Positions 26,553-35,688 of a stretch of DNA of 64,000 nt are shown here, piece after piece. Source of the DNA: Maribacter sp. MMG018 (GTDB lineage: Bacteria > Bacteroidota > Bacteroidia > Flavobacteriales > Flavobacteriaceae). Location of the stretch: the NCBI RefSeq assembly GCF_018100785.1, contig NZ_JAGJEC010000001.1, positions 310,001 through 374,000 on the forward strand. The letters run 5' to 3'. Under the pieces are notes generated by a model that was not told where the DNA came from, ran no database searches, and worked only from the letters and a program-made list of their open reading frames with translations. Made by a program: the position numbers and the translations under genes. The first letter of the stretch is position 1, and each line of letters opens with the position of its first letter.

Positions 26553-27026
26553 TCACCTGCTTTCCCTTAAATTATTCGAAGTTTTAAAAAGTTGCATAAA
26601 AGAAAGCGTCAACACCAAGCTGGTAGTAAACCCCATGGTTGCCACGATCAAAAAAACAATGGCCTCAAAGTTAGCAAATTCATTGGCCCACTGTACCGAA
26701 AGCTTTTCTAAAAAACCAGGGTTCAACTCTGTAGAATACAACGCAAAAAATATGGTAAAAATCAAAGTGGCCACGCCTCCTGTAACAAGACCGGCAACAA
26801 ACCCCGTACTGTACCCAAAAGTATCTGCCTTCTTTATCTTAAAATATTTTATCGCCTCATATATTCCAAAACCGGTAATTACCCCATTAAAAAGGCTATA
26901 AAAAATATTGGTATGAAGACCTAAAAGCGATAAAATCAAAAAATAGGCAATCAAACATCCACTAGTTGCTATTCCGAATCGAATGGGTAATGCATAATTT
27001 TTCATAATCACCTTTTTTTCAGACAT
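26553..27026 (-). CDS. DUF4199 family membrane protein
   Basis: 157 residues with four hydrophobic helices (about 15-33, 38-57, 74-98, 118-143) and conserved Y-S-L-F-N-G-V-I-T-G-F-G-I and F-G-Y-S-T-G-F blocks. Matches the DUF4199 family of Bacteroidota inner-membrane proteins. No function known. M-K-N-Y start at 27002 is also possible; the longer start adds M-S-E-K-K-V-I. Confidence 0.8.
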   Translation of the reverse strand: MSEKKVIMKNYALPIRFGIATSGCLIAYFLILSLLGLHTNIFYSLFNGVITGFGIYEAIKYFKIKKADTFGYSTGFVAGLVTGGVATLIFTIFFALYSTELNPGFLEKLSVQWANEFANFEAIVFLIVATMGFTTSLVLTLSFMQLFKTSNNLRESR

Positions 27027-27175
27027 TTAAGTTAATGAATATTTAATAATAATGGAATTTTTGAACCACAAAACCAATGCATTTTTTAAGATTACACTTA
27101 CAAAACCTTAAATTCGTGTAACAATTATGACAAATACGATACTATTCTTTTAATGAACACTAAACACTATTTGAA

Positions 27176-28498
27176 ATGAAGAAAAAATTATTAACGGGCA
27201 CGGCTCTGCTTTTTTCTTGCCTTATCATGACTGCGCAAGAAGTAAAGTACGAAGAATATGACCTTGAAAATGGTCTACATGTGATCCTTCACCAAGATAA
27301 CAGCGCCCCTTTGGTGACCACATCGGTAATGTACCATGTTGGAGGAAAGGACAGATCCGAAGGCAGAACCGGTTTTGCGCATTTCTTCGAACATTTATTG
27401 TTCGAGGGAACCAAAAATATCGAAAGAGGAAAATGGTTTGAAATCGTATCCTCCAACGGAGGCAAAAACAACGCCAACACATCACAGGACAGAACTTATT
27501 ATTACGAGGTTTTCCCTTCCAACAACTTAAAACTTGGCCTTTGGATGGAATCTGAGCGTATGCTACACCCGGTTATCAATCAAGACGGTGTTGACACGCA
27601 AAACGAAGTAGTAAAAGAGGAAAAGAGGTTACGTTACGATAATTCACCTTACGGAAAAATCCTATTTACCGTTGGTGAAAATCTATTTGAAAAGCACCCT
27701 TACAAAGACCCTAACATTGGTTACATGAAGGATCTTGATGCTGCTTCGCTAGAAGAGTTCATTGCCTATAAAAACAAATATTACGTACCTAACAATGCCG
27801 TACTAGTGGTGGCCGGTGATTTTGATACCGACCAGACAAAAAAATGGATCTCAGACTATTTCAAAGACATTCCGAGAGGAGCGGATGTAACAAGAAACTA
27901 TCCAAAAGAAGACCCGATAACCACAGAAAGAAAAGCGAAGACATACGACCCCAACATTCAAATACCAGCGACCATAATCGCATACAGAACTCCTGGTTTT
28001 GCAGATAGGGACGCCTATGTTCTGGATATGTTATCTACTTATTTAAGCGATGGACCAACATCCAAGCTTTATAAAAAAATGGTGGACGACAAAAAAGAGG
28101 CACTTCAGGTCGGTGCTTTTAATATAGGCCAGGAAGACTACGGAATGTATTTGGTATTTGCCCTTCCAGTAGGTGAAACTTCTTTAGAGACCTTGAACAA
28201 ATCTGTTGAGGAAGAAATCGAAAAAGTAAGAACTACCCTTATTTCCGAAAAAGATTATCAAAAGCTACAAAACAAGTTTGAAAACAGGTATGTGAATTCC
28301 AATTCCAGCATAGAAGGTATCGCTGGATCTTTGGCGACCAATTATATGCTATATGGCGATACTTCATTGATCAATAAGGAAATAGAAATCTATCGCTCCA
28401 TAACCAGAGAAGAAATCATGGAAATAGCGAATAAATATTTGAAACCCAATCAACGTGTACAAATAGATTACCTACCTGAAGAAAAACCAGCAAATTAA
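27176..28498 (+). CDS. M16 zinc peptidase, catalytic subunit
   Basis: 440 residues with signal peptide (ending M-T-A-Q), so exported. The inverted zinc motif H-F-F-E-H is at residues 69-73 and the downstream Glu region (E-V-V-K-E-E-K-R-L-R) completes the site. Insulinase/processing-peptidase fold in two halves. The next gene, 8 bases on, is an M16 relative without the zinc motif; together they should form the active/inactive heterodimer known for bacterial M16B pairs. Probably degrades peptides in the periplasm. Confidence 0.94.
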   Translation: MKKKLLTGTALLFSCLIMTAQEVKYEEYDLENGLHVILHQDNSAPLVTTSVMYHVGGKDRSEGRTGFAHFFEHLLFEGTKNIERGKWFEIVSSNGGKNNANTSQDRTYYYEVFPSNNLKLGLWMESERMLHPVINQDGVDTQNEVVKEEKRLRYDNSPYGKILFTVGENLFEKHPYKDPNIGYMKDLDAASLEEFIAYKNKYYVPNNAVLVVAGDFDTDQTKKWISDYFKDIPRGADVTRNYPKEDPITTERKAKTYDPNIQIPATIIAYRTPGFADRDAYVLDMLSTYLSDGPTSKLYKKMVDDKKEALQVGAFNIGQEDYGMYLVFALPVGETSLETLNKSVEEEIEKVRTTLISEKDYQKLQNKFENRYVNSNSSIEGIAGSLATNYMLYGDTSLINKEIEIYRSITREEIMEIANKYLKPNQRVQIDYLPEEKPAN

Positions 28499-28506
28499 GA
28501 AACACT

Positions 28507-30579
28507 ATGAAAAATTTATATATATTATTTTTTGTTGTCTTTGCCACTTTTACGGCACAGGCACAAGTAGATAGGTCGGTTATGCCAAAACCTGGACCTG
28601 CCCCGGAAATTAATTTAAAAGAACCCCAAAGTTTCCACCTTAACAATGGTTTAAAAGTTTTGGTAGTAGAAAACCACAAATTACCGAGAGTCTCTATTCA
28701 ATTGACCATAGACAATCCTCCTATTTTAGAAGGTAAAAAAGCAGGCGTATCAAGTTTGACCGGTGCGCTATTGGGCAAAGGAACCAAAAACATTGACAAA
28801 GACGAGTTTAACGAAGAAATAGACTTTTTAGGTGCAAGAATGAGTTTTGGCCCCCAAAGCGCCTATGCAAGTTCCCTTTCTAAGTATTTTCCGAGAATAA
28901 TGGAATTGCTGGCAGATGCGGCGATCAACCCTAATTTTTCGCAAGAGGAATTTGAAAAAGAAAAGGAAAAATTGATTACAGGCCTCAAGACCGAAGAAAA
29001 AGATGTTCCTGCCATAGCCGGCAGGGTACAACGAGCACTGGCCTATGGCAAAAACCATCCCTATGGGGAGTTTACAACCATAGAAACCGTAAACAACGTT
29101 GGACTAAGTGATGTAGAAGCGTTTTACAGAGATTATTTTGTACCTGCAAATGCCTATTTGGTCGTAATCGGAGATGTAGATGTTGATACCGTAAAAGAAT
29201 TAACGGAGAAATACTTTACCTCTTGGACCAAAGCGGTACCTCCGACATTCACGTATTCAACCCCACAAAACGTATACAATACCCAGATAAATTTTGTAGA
29301 CATGCCAAATGCGGTACAGTCAGAAATCGCTGTACAAAACATAGTCACGCTTAAAATGAAGGATGAGGACTATTTACCCACCTTGATCGCCAATCAAATT
29401 TTAGGCGGTGGAGGCGAAGGACGTCTTTTCTTGAACCTAAGAGAAGACAAAGCATACACATACGGTTCTTATTCTTCTATTGGAAACGACAAATATGAAG
29501 CTTCTAGATTTGTGGCCACTGCCAGTGTCAGAAATGCGGTAACCGATAGCTCTGTAGTTGAAATACTGAATGAAATAGATCGCATTATTGCACAACCCGT
29601 TTCCGAAAAGGAATTAAAGAATACAAAAGCAAAGTATGCCGGTAGGTTTGTAATGGCTCTGGAGCAACCACAAACCATTGCCAATTATGCTTTGAATATC
29701 GAAAAAGAAGGTTTGCCAAAAGATTTCTACAAGACCTATCTGGAACGTCTTGAAAAAATCACTATCGAAGATGTGCAGAATGCCGCAAAAAAATACTTTA
29801 GCTCTTCCAATGCCCGTGTAGTTGTTGTAGGAAAAGGAAGTGAGGTTTTAGAAAATCTGGAAAACATACAGTTTAAAGGAAAAACGCTTCCAGTTCACTA
29901 TTATACCAAAACAGCGGATAAAACCGAAAAACCAAATTACAAGTCAGAAATTCCGGCCGGAGTTACCGCTAAAAGCATTATTGAAAAATATATAGAAGCT
30001 ATTGGCGGAAAAACCAAATTGAAAAGTATAGAATCGTTTGCAATGGATGCCAGTGCAGAAATGCAAGGAATGCAATTAGAGCTGCAATTGAAAAAAACAG
30101 CTAAGAACCAGCTTATGCAAGACATAAAAATGATGGGCAATTCTATGACGAAACAGGTTCTCAACAATGACAAAGGTTATGTGGTTATGCAAGGTCAGCG
30201 CAAAGACCTATCAGAAGAAGAAATACAAAAAATAAAAGAAGAAGCTGCTCTTTTTCCAGAACTGAACTTCTTGTCATCCGATAATATCTCTTTAGAGGGC
30301 TCTGAAATGGTAGGCGACAAAAAGGCCTATAAAATAAAGGCTACGGACAGTAAAACTATCTTTTACGATGCGGACACAGGCCTTAAACTAAAAGAAGTAA
30401 ACGTTGCAGAAATGCAAGGTCAGCAAATGCAACAAACATTGATCTTCGATGATTACAAAGAAGTATCGGGTGTACTTTTCCCATTTAAGCTTTCTCAAAG
30501 TATGGGACCCCAAAACATCGATTTTACGGTTACAGAGATAAAAATAAACAGTGGTGTTTCTGCTGCAGATTTTGAATAA
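28507..30579 (+). CDS. M16 peptidase-like subunit with C-terminal LolA-like domain
   Basis: 690 residues, signal peptide ending T-A-Q-A-Q. Residues about 30-460 are M16-like, but where the zinc motif should be it reads S-S-L-T-G-A-L-L-G-K-G-T-K, so it is not catalytic on its own. It keeps the R-loop-like G-G-G-G-E-G-R-L-F. Residues about 475-690 form an extra domain (I-E-K-Y-I-E-A-I-G-G-K-T-K-L-K-S-I-E-S, later D-Y-K-E-V-S-G-V-L-F-P-F-K) that looks like the LolA/LppX lipoprotein-carrier fold. It is the partner of the upstream peptidase. Confidence 0.92.
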   Translation: MKNLYILFFVVFATFTAQAQVDRSVMPKPGPAPEINLKEPQSFHLNNGLKVLVVENHKLPRVSIQLTIDNPPILEGKKAGVSSLTGALLGKGTKNIDKDEFNEEIDFLGARMSFGPQSAYASSLSKYFPRIMELLADAAINPNFSQEEFEKEKEKLITGLKTEEKDVPAIAGRVQRALAYGKNHPYGEFTTIETVNNVGLSDVEAFYRDYFVPANAYLVVIGDVDVDTVKELTEKYFTSWTKAVPPTFTYSTPQNVYNTQINFVDMPNAVQSEIAVQNIVTLKMKDEDYLPTLIANQILGGGGEGRLFLNLREDKAYTYGSYSSIGNDKYEASRFVATASVRNAVTDSSVVEILNEIDRIIAQPVSEKELKNTKAKYAGRFVMALEQPQTIANYALNIEKEGLPKDFYKTYLERLEKITIEDVQNAAKKYFSSSNARVVVVGKGSEVLENLENIQFKGKTLPVHYYTKTADKTEKPNYKSEIPAGVTAKSIIEKYIEAIGGKTKLKSIESFAMDASAEMQGMQLELQLKKTAKNQLMQDIKMMGNSMTKQVLNNDKGYVVMQGQRKDLSEEEIQKIKEEAALFPELNFLSSDNISLEGSEMVGDKKAYKIKATDSKTIFYDADTGLKLKEVNVAEMQGQQMQQTLIFDDYKEVSGVLFPFKLSQSMGPQNIDFTVTEIKINSGVSAADFE

Positions 30580-30596
30580 TCTTTATACAAATGACG

Positions 30597-30628
30597 AAAA
30601 AAGTCCACTTAAAAAGTGGACTTTTTTA
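30597..30628 (+). terminator. Rho-independent terminator after the M16 pair
   Basis: AAGTCCACTT and AAGTGGACTT arms around a short A loop, followed by six T. Confidence 0.88.
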
Positions 30629-30694
30629 TTTAACAGTAATAGTTCTTCTGGTTTGATATTAAAATTTAAGCAGTTAAAAGCCTTCATAATTTTT

Positions 30695-30727
30695 ATGCCC
30701 GATTCTTTAGGGCATTTTTTATATTTG
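30695..30727 (+). promoter_or_regulatory. Small hairpin and -7 promoter element before the lipoprotein gene
   Basis: ATGCCC (30695-30700) pairs with GGGCAT (30710-30715) before a T run, a weak second terminator, directly joined to TATATTTG (30720-30727), a Bacteroidota -7 element that would start the lipoprotein transcript. Confidence 0.5.
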
Positions 30728-30777
30728 GTATCTTTACCAATGAAACAATTTTTCGTTCTCACATTAAAAACAAGAAA

Positions 30778-31218
30778 ATGACACCAAAAAATAAAATAGC
30801 TTCCTTCTTCCTCATTTTAGCGGTTTTACTCACTTCATGTAAGGAACAAAAAGAAGAAAAACAAACCGAAGGCCCTACTCAAATGGAACAAGTAATGGCC
30901 ATTCACGACGAAGTTATGCCCAAGATGGGGCAATTAGGAAAATTAGTAGGCCAATTAAAGCCATCTGCAGATTCTTTAGGTCCTGAATCACCAGAGGCCA
31001 AAGCAGTAAGAGATTTACAGGATGCCAATAAATCTATGATGGATTGGATGCAGTCTTTCGGAGACCGTTTTGATTCAGAAGAGATTTTAGAAGGTAAAGC
31101 CCTTAGCGACGAAAAACAGGCTTGGTTAAACGAAGAGGAAGCAAAAGTAAAAGAGGTTAAAGAAAAAATAAATTCGAGCATCAAAAACGCTGAAGCTATT
31201 CTTTCAAAATCTAATTAA
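30778..31218 (+). CDS. Lipoprotein with helical body, unknown function
   Basis: 146 residues; lipobox L-L-T-S-C at residues 16-20, then a charged linker and a long helical region (K-E-V-K-E-K-I-N-S-S-I-K-N-A-E-A). Proteins like this in flavobacteria are sometimes labelled viral A-type inclusion protein, which has no functional meaning here. Anchored to a membrane. The 3' end overlaps the convergent MBL hydrolase gene by 8 bases. Confidence 0.78.
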   Translation: MTPKNKIASFFLILAVLLTSCKEQKEEKQTEGPTQMEQVMAIHDEVMPKMGQLGKLVGQLKPSADSLGPESPEAKAVRDLQDANKSMMDWMQSFGDRFDSEEILEGKALSDEKQAWLNEEEAKVKEVKEKINSSIKNAEAILSKSN

Positions 31219-32350
31219 AATCTTTCCACCATTCTTCATTGGATGTAGGGGTGCCGTTCAAATAAAAGGTTTCCCCTATTCTAGGGGTGGTCACGGGCAC
31301 ACCTAATTCTTTTGCCCTTTTAGATATTCTTTGCACAGGCTCAGTCCACGGGTGCATTGCCAATTTAAAAGCGCCCCAATGAATGGGCATAATTTTCTTC
31401 GCCTTTACATCTAACCCTGCTTGGGCCGTTTCCTCGGGCATCATATGTATTTCTTTCCAGAGTTCATTGTATTGCCCGCACTCTAGCATAGCAAAATCGA
31501 ACGGACCATATTTTTCTCCAATCTCTTTAAAATGGCTTCCATAACCACTATCACCGCTGAAGAAAATATTTGAGCTATCGGACTGTACGACCCAACCGCT
31601 CCAAAGGGTCTTACCTCTATCGGCCAATCCTCGACCAGAAAAATGTTGTGCAGGCGTACATTTTAAGTGTAGATCCTCGAACTGTGTTTCTTCCCACCAG
31701 TCGAGTTCAACAATACGTTTTTCTTCCACTCCCCATTCCATTAAATGCGCCCCAACGCCCAATGGGGCATAAAACATTTTCACCCTGTCCTTTAAAAGCT
31801 GTACAGAGCCATAATCAAGGTGATCATAATGGTCATGAGAAAAAATAACCGCATCAATTTCTGGCAAACGCTCAATATCTATAGGCAGGTTTTTACTGAA
31901 CCTTTTACCTCCCAACATGGGGTTCGGAGCCGGAACAGGACCCAGCATTGGATCTAACAGCAAGTTTTTACCCTCTATTTGCAAAAGAAACGTAGAGTGC
32001 CCAAACCAGACCAATCTAGTTGGTCCGTTATACCTTGCCACCTCTAAGGAATCAATTTTTAAAACAGAAATATTTTTAGCGGGAACTGCATTGGGCTGTG
32101 GCGAAAAATACCCCCGAAGCCCCTTTAAATAGTCAGCGAACCCCATTTTCATCTTAACATCACCAAGGTTAACGAACACCCCGCCCTTAAAATTATCGGA
32201 CTTCTTAAATCTTTCTTTTTGGGCCTTGGTAGGCGAACCACCAAATTCTGGGCTCAGATTTACGAACAGTACACCTATTAACACTAAAACCACCAAAATA
32301 GCAACTACCATCAGCACCATCTTCTTTAAAATATGTTTGATTTTTTTCAT
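31211..32350 (-). CDS. MBL-fold metal-dependent hydrolase (NAPE-PLD/UlaG type)
   Basis: 379 residues with an N-terminal membrane helix (about 10-31), so anchored with the enzyme outside or exported. Metal ligands: F-S-H-D-H-Y-D-H, C-T-P-A-Q-H-F-S-G-R, F-F-S-G-D-S-G-Y and M-P-I-H-W-G-A-F. This arrangement is that of the NAPE-phospholipase D/UlaG lactamase branch rather than beta-lactamase. Natural substrate unknown, possibly a phosphodiester lipid. The stop of the upstream dehydratase is directly adjacent, so it is the last gene of the mutY-gld run. Confidence 0.9.
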   Translation of the reverse strand: MKKIKHILKKMVLMVVAILVVLVLIGVLFVNLSPEFGGSPTKAQKERFKKSDNFKGGVFVNLGDVKMKMGFADYLKGLRGYFSPQPNAVPAKNISVLKIDSLEVARYNGPTRLVWFGHSTFLLQIEGKNLLLDPMLGPVPAPNPMLGGKRFSKNLPIDIERLPEIDAVIFSHDHYDHLDYGSVQLLKDRVKMFYAPLGVGAHLMEWGVEEKRIVELDWWEETQFEDLHLKCTPAQHFSGRGLADRGKTLWSGWVVQSDSSNIFFSGDSGYGSHFKEIGEKYGPFDFAMLECGQYNELWKEIHMMPEETAQAGLDVKAKKIMPIHWGAFKLAMHPWTEPVQRISKRAKELGVPVTTPRIGETFYLNGTPTSNEEWWKDFN

Positions 32351-33298
32351 CTAAAAAGGTAATCGACCAAGATCAACATTACCCCCAGAAATTATTACCC
32401 CTATTTTTTTTCCTTTATAGGTATCGGGATGCGTTTTTGATTCGTTGATCAATGCCGCAACAGCAACAGCACTTGAGGGTTCTATAACTATCTTCATACG
32501 CTCCCAGACCAATTTCATGGCCGCTATGATCTCGTCTTCCTTAACCCTCACAATCTTTGAAACAAGCTCTTTGATAATAGGAAAGTTTTTATCCCCCAAA
32601 TTCGTTTTTAAACCATCGGCAATGGTGGCCACGGTTTCGTTACCTTCAATTTTTCCACTTAACATAGACCTGTAGGCATCGTCCGCCTCAAAAGGCTCAC
32701 CGGCAACTACTTTACAATTATCACCAAAATATTTTGCGGCCAAAGCAGATCCGGCTATGAGCCCTCCTCCACCAATAGGACAAAAAAGAAAGTTCAAATC
32801 CGGCTGTTCGAACAAAAGCTCTATAGTAGCGGTACCCTGCCCTACAATCACATCAATATCATTGGAAGGATGCAAAAAAATAGCACCTGTTTCTTTAGCT
32901 ATACGATCTGCAGTAGCCTGCCTAGCTTCTAGGGTCGACTCACATTCATGAATAATACCGCCATACTCCAAAACTCCGTTCTTTTTTACCTGTGGAGCAG
33001 ATTCTGGCATAACTATGTGGGCAGTTACCCCTAAGCTTTTGGCCGCCAAAGAAACAGCCTGTGCAAAATTTCCCGAAGAATGTGTAACTACACCTTTTGC
33101 CCTTTGCTCATCGGACAGCTGCAATATGGCATTGGTGGCACCTCTAATCTTAAAGGCACCGGCCCGTTGAAAATTTTCAGTTTTAAAATAAATTTCGGCC
33201 CCTACTATCTTATTGATCAACCTAGAGGTTAAAACCGGTGTGTTATGTACGTATGGCCTTATTCTTTCATGACAATCCAACAATACGCTCTTATCCAT
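32351..33298 (-). CDS. PLP-dependent threonine/serine dehydratase or serine racemase
   Basis: 315 residues of fold type II. Catalytic Lys in F-K-I-R-G-A-T-N, substrate loop S-S-G-N-F-A-Q-A, phosphate-binding G-G-G-G-L-I-A-G. It lacks the C-terminal ACT-like regulatory domain of biosynthetic IlvA, so it is of the catabolic or serine racemase type; sequence alone does not decide. ATG 33298 is preferred over upstream GTG/TTG codons. It follows gldD by 13 bases. Confidence 0.9.
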   Translation of the reverse strand: MDKSVLLDCHERIRPYVHNTPVLTSRLINKIVGAEIYFKTENFQRAGAFKIRGATNAILQLSDEQRAKGVVTHSSGNFAQAVSLAAKSLGVTAHIVMPESAPQVKKNGVLEYGGIIHECESTLEARQATADRIAKETGAIFLHPSNDIDVIVGQGTATIELLFEQPDLNFLFCPIGGGGLIAGSALAAKYFGDNCKVVAGEPFEADDAYRSMLSGKIEGNETVATIADGLKTNLGDKNFPIIKELVSKIVRVKEDEIIAAMKLVWERMKIVIEPSSAVAVAALINESKTHPDTYKGKKIGVIISGGNVDLGRLPF

Positions 33299-33311
33299 AA
33301 TCAACACTTTA

Positions 33312-33866
33312 CTATTTCCACTCCAACGTCTCTATAATCCTACGCATATCATTTTGAAGGTATGCGGCGGCCGGTAAAATTGAATCATAATTGGGCTTGG
33401 CATAAAAATAGACAGACCCCGTTAAAAAATGCTCAGTACTATCGGTAACAAAAAATTGTGATTGTGAAGCTGCGTTGCCCTGAACCTCGAACAAAGCCCC
33501 ATATACCTTTTTATCCGGATTTATATAAGGTTGTTCTACAATATTATCCGCCTTTATCGCATGCTCATAACTAAGTTTTTTAGCATCTATGATCAATTTA
33601 TCGATATTTCCTTCTACTTTCTTATAGCTTAAGAAAATAGCCCCTTTCATTTCAGGATATTCTAAGGTAAAAGCATTGTTTTTATTGATATCTGGCCTAG
33701 CAAACTCGTTGTACTCAAACTTAAAATCATCAGTTTCCAACGGTACATTCTTCCCTTCCGGATATTCTAACCGTATTTGCGCCTTGGGTTTAGGGATAGC
33801 TTCTTCTTTACAACTGCAAACAATAGTTAAAAGGCACACAAATAGTATAACTGGTCTAAGCTTCAT
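33312..33866 (-). CDS. gldD: Gliding motility lipoprotein GldD
   Basis: 184 residues, lipobox T-I-V-C-S-C, then the GldD pattern P-K-P-K-A-Q-I-R-L-E-Y-P, F-E-Y-N-E-F-A, Y-P-E-M-K-G-A-I-F-L-S-Y, D-S-T-E-H-F-L-T-G-S-V-Y-F and Y-L-Q-N-D-M-R-R-I-I-E-T-L. In Flavobacterium johnsoniae it is needed for gliding and linked to the type IX secretion machinery. It overlaps gldE by 11 bases, the usual gene pair. Confidence 0.96.
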   Translation of the reverse strand: MKLRPVILFVCLLTIVCSCKEEAIPKPKAQIRLEYPEGKNVPLETDDFKFEYNEFARPDINKNNAFTLEYPEMKGAIFLSYKKVEGNIDKLIIDAKKLSYEHAIKADNIVEQPYINPDKKVYGALFEVQGNAASQSQFFVTDSTEHFLTGSVYFYAKPNYDSILPAAAYLQNDMRRIIETLEWK

Positions 33867-35184
33867 GTGGTAATGTTACTTTAATTTGTTTTAGTCTTTT
33901 CTTATCAAAACTTTCCACTACAAATCTATAATTCTCAAACGTGATTTCTTCTCCTCTTTTAGGAAAACTACCTGCCATTTCAAGTACAAAACCTGCAATG
34001 GTCTCCGACTCCCCTTTATTGTTTTCAAAAATATCCTCGTCTTCGAGTTTTATGACCCTATAAAAGTCCTTTAAAGTGGTCTTACCTTCGAACACATAAT
34101 TATAATCGTCCAACTTAGAGAAAATCAAATCTTCATCATCGAACTCATCGCTGATATCCCCAACGATTTCCTCTATAATATCCTCTAGGGTAACAATTCC
34201 CGAAGTACCCCCATATTCGTCCACAACAATTGCCAAATGGTTCTTTTTGGCCTGAAAATCGGCCAATAGATCATCTAGCTTTTTGTTCTCGGGAACAAAA
34301 TAAGGCTCCCTTATCAATGTTAGCCAATTAAAGGATTTACGGTCTAGATATGGCAAAAGGTCCTTTACATAGAGAACACCCAGCACGTTGTCTATATTCT
34401 CTGAAAACACAGGAATTCTAGAGTAACCGTGTTTCTTAATCTCTTCTAGCACCTCTAGAAACTTCATTTGATCATTGAGAGAAAAAATATCGATACGCGG
34501 ACACATTACCTGCTTGGTATCGGTATTTCCGAAAGATACGATACCTTCAAGAATCTTTTGTTCTTCCTTGGTCGTATCGCCATCGGAAGTAAGCTCTAAA
34601 GCCTGCGACAATTGGTCTACACTTAAACTGGATTTTTCTTTACCTAACTTTTTGTACAAAAAAATAGTACCCGAACGCATGGGCAGACTTAACGGCGAGA
34701 ACAAAAAGTCCAATACTTTTATGGGGTAGGCCATAAAGTAAGAAAAACTCAATCTATTTCTATTAGCGTACACTTTTGGAAGAATCTCACCGAACATTAA
34801 TATTAAAAAGGTAGCGACTACAACCTCCAGTAAAAATCGAACGGATACAACATTGAACAGCACCTTGTCTATATCTGAGAACAGTGTATCGCCAATAAGG
34901 TTAAAAAGCAATACGACTCCTATATTTATAGCATTGTTAGCTATTAAAATGGTCGCCAACAATTTTTTGGGGCGTTCTAGCAGTTTAATTAAAATACCAC
35001 TTTTGTCCGTCTTTTCTTCCCGAATCTTATTTATTTCTGTAACAGAGAGACCAAAAAGAGCCACTTCAGCACCAGAAATAAGGGCAGAACATATTAGTAG
35101 AACTATAAGCATGGCAATGTTGAGCGCAAAAGCTCCGTCCATCACCATAAAATTTAAAACCAAACTAAAAGGGCCAGGGTCCAA
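33856..35184 (-). CDS. gldE: Gliding motility-associated protein GldE (CorC/HlyC family)
   Basis: 442 residues: a DUF21 membrane domain of three to four helices (about 15-165), a CBS pair (about 205-330, with I-D-I-F-S-L-N, G-Y-S-R-I-P-V-F and V-D-E-Y-G-G-T-S-G-I-V-T-L-E-D), and a C-terminal CorC/HlyC domain (G-E-S-E-T-I-A-G-F-V-L). Inner-membrane protein related to Mg/Co efflux proteins; in gliding flavobacteria it supports GldD. Lies 20 bases after ssb. Confidence 0.96.
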   Translation of the reverse strand: MDPGPFSLVLNFMVMDGAFALNIAMLIVLLICSALISGAEVALFGLSVTEINKIREEKTDKSGILIKLLERPKKLLATILIANNAINIGVVLLFNLIGDTLFSDIDKVLFNVVSVRFLLEVVVATFLILMFGEILPKVYANRNRLSFSYFMAYPIKVLDFLFSPLSLPMRSGTIFLYKKLGKEKSSLSVDQLSQALELTSDGDTTKEEQKILEGIVSFGNTDTKQVMCPRIDIFSLNDQMKFLEVLEEIKKHGYSRIPVFSENIDNVLGVLYVKDLLPYLDRKSFNWLTLIREPYFVPENKKLDDLLADFQAKKNHLAIVVDEYGGTSGIVTLEDIIEEIVGDISDEFDDEDLIFSKLDDYNYVFEGKTTLKDFYRVIKLEDEDIFENNKGESETIAGFVLEMAGSFPKRGEEITFENYRFVVESFDKKRLKQIKVTLPHEA

Positions 35185-35204
35185 TTATTCTTTTTTATAA
35201 AATG

Positions 35205-35663
35205 TTAGAACGGTAAGTCATCATCTTCCGGCTGATTTGACGGCGGGGTAGTTTTTGCAGGAGTCCTTTCTACACCGGCACTTTGCGGTTGAGATGGCTG
35301 TGCCCCACTATTGGGCATACTCTCCTTTTTTGTGCTTAAAAAGGTGAAATCCTGTACATGAACCTCTGTCGTATATCTTGTGTTGCCGTCTTCACCCTGC
35401 CATTGCCTGTTCTTAAGCCTTCCTTCTACATATACCTTATCTCCCTTGCTCAAATATTTTTCACATATTTCGGCAGCCTTGTTCCTCACTACGATGTTAT
35501 GCCAATCTGTATTGGTAACACGCTCTCCGGTCTGCTTATTCGTATAGGTTTCGTTGGTAGCCAAAGGAAACCGACCAATACTGCCGCCACCTTCAAAATA
35601 ATGCATCTTGACCTCATCTCCCAGATGCCCAATTAGCATCACTTTATTTAATGTACCGCTCAT
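35205..35663 (-). CDS. ssb: Single-stranded DNA-binding protein
   Basis: 152 residues. OB fold at 1-105 (M-S-G-T-L-N-K-V-M-L-I-G-H-L-G, T-D-W-H-N-I-V-V, Y-V-E-G-R-L-K-N-R-Q-W), a Pro/Gln-rich linker, and the acidic tip D-D-D-L-P-F that recruits partner proteins. Placed between mutY and gldE in the usual flavobacterial order. Confidence 0.96.
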   Translation of the reverse strand: MSGTLNKVMLIGHLGDEVKMHYFEGGGSIGRFPLATNETYTNKQTGERVTNTDWHNIVVRNKAAEICEKYLSKGDKVYVEGRLKNRQWQGEDGNTRYTTEVHVQDFTFLSTKKESMPNSGAQPSQPQSAGVERTPAKTTPPSNQPEDDDLPF

Positions 35664-35688
35664 AATTTTTATCTAATGTTCAAAAGTA

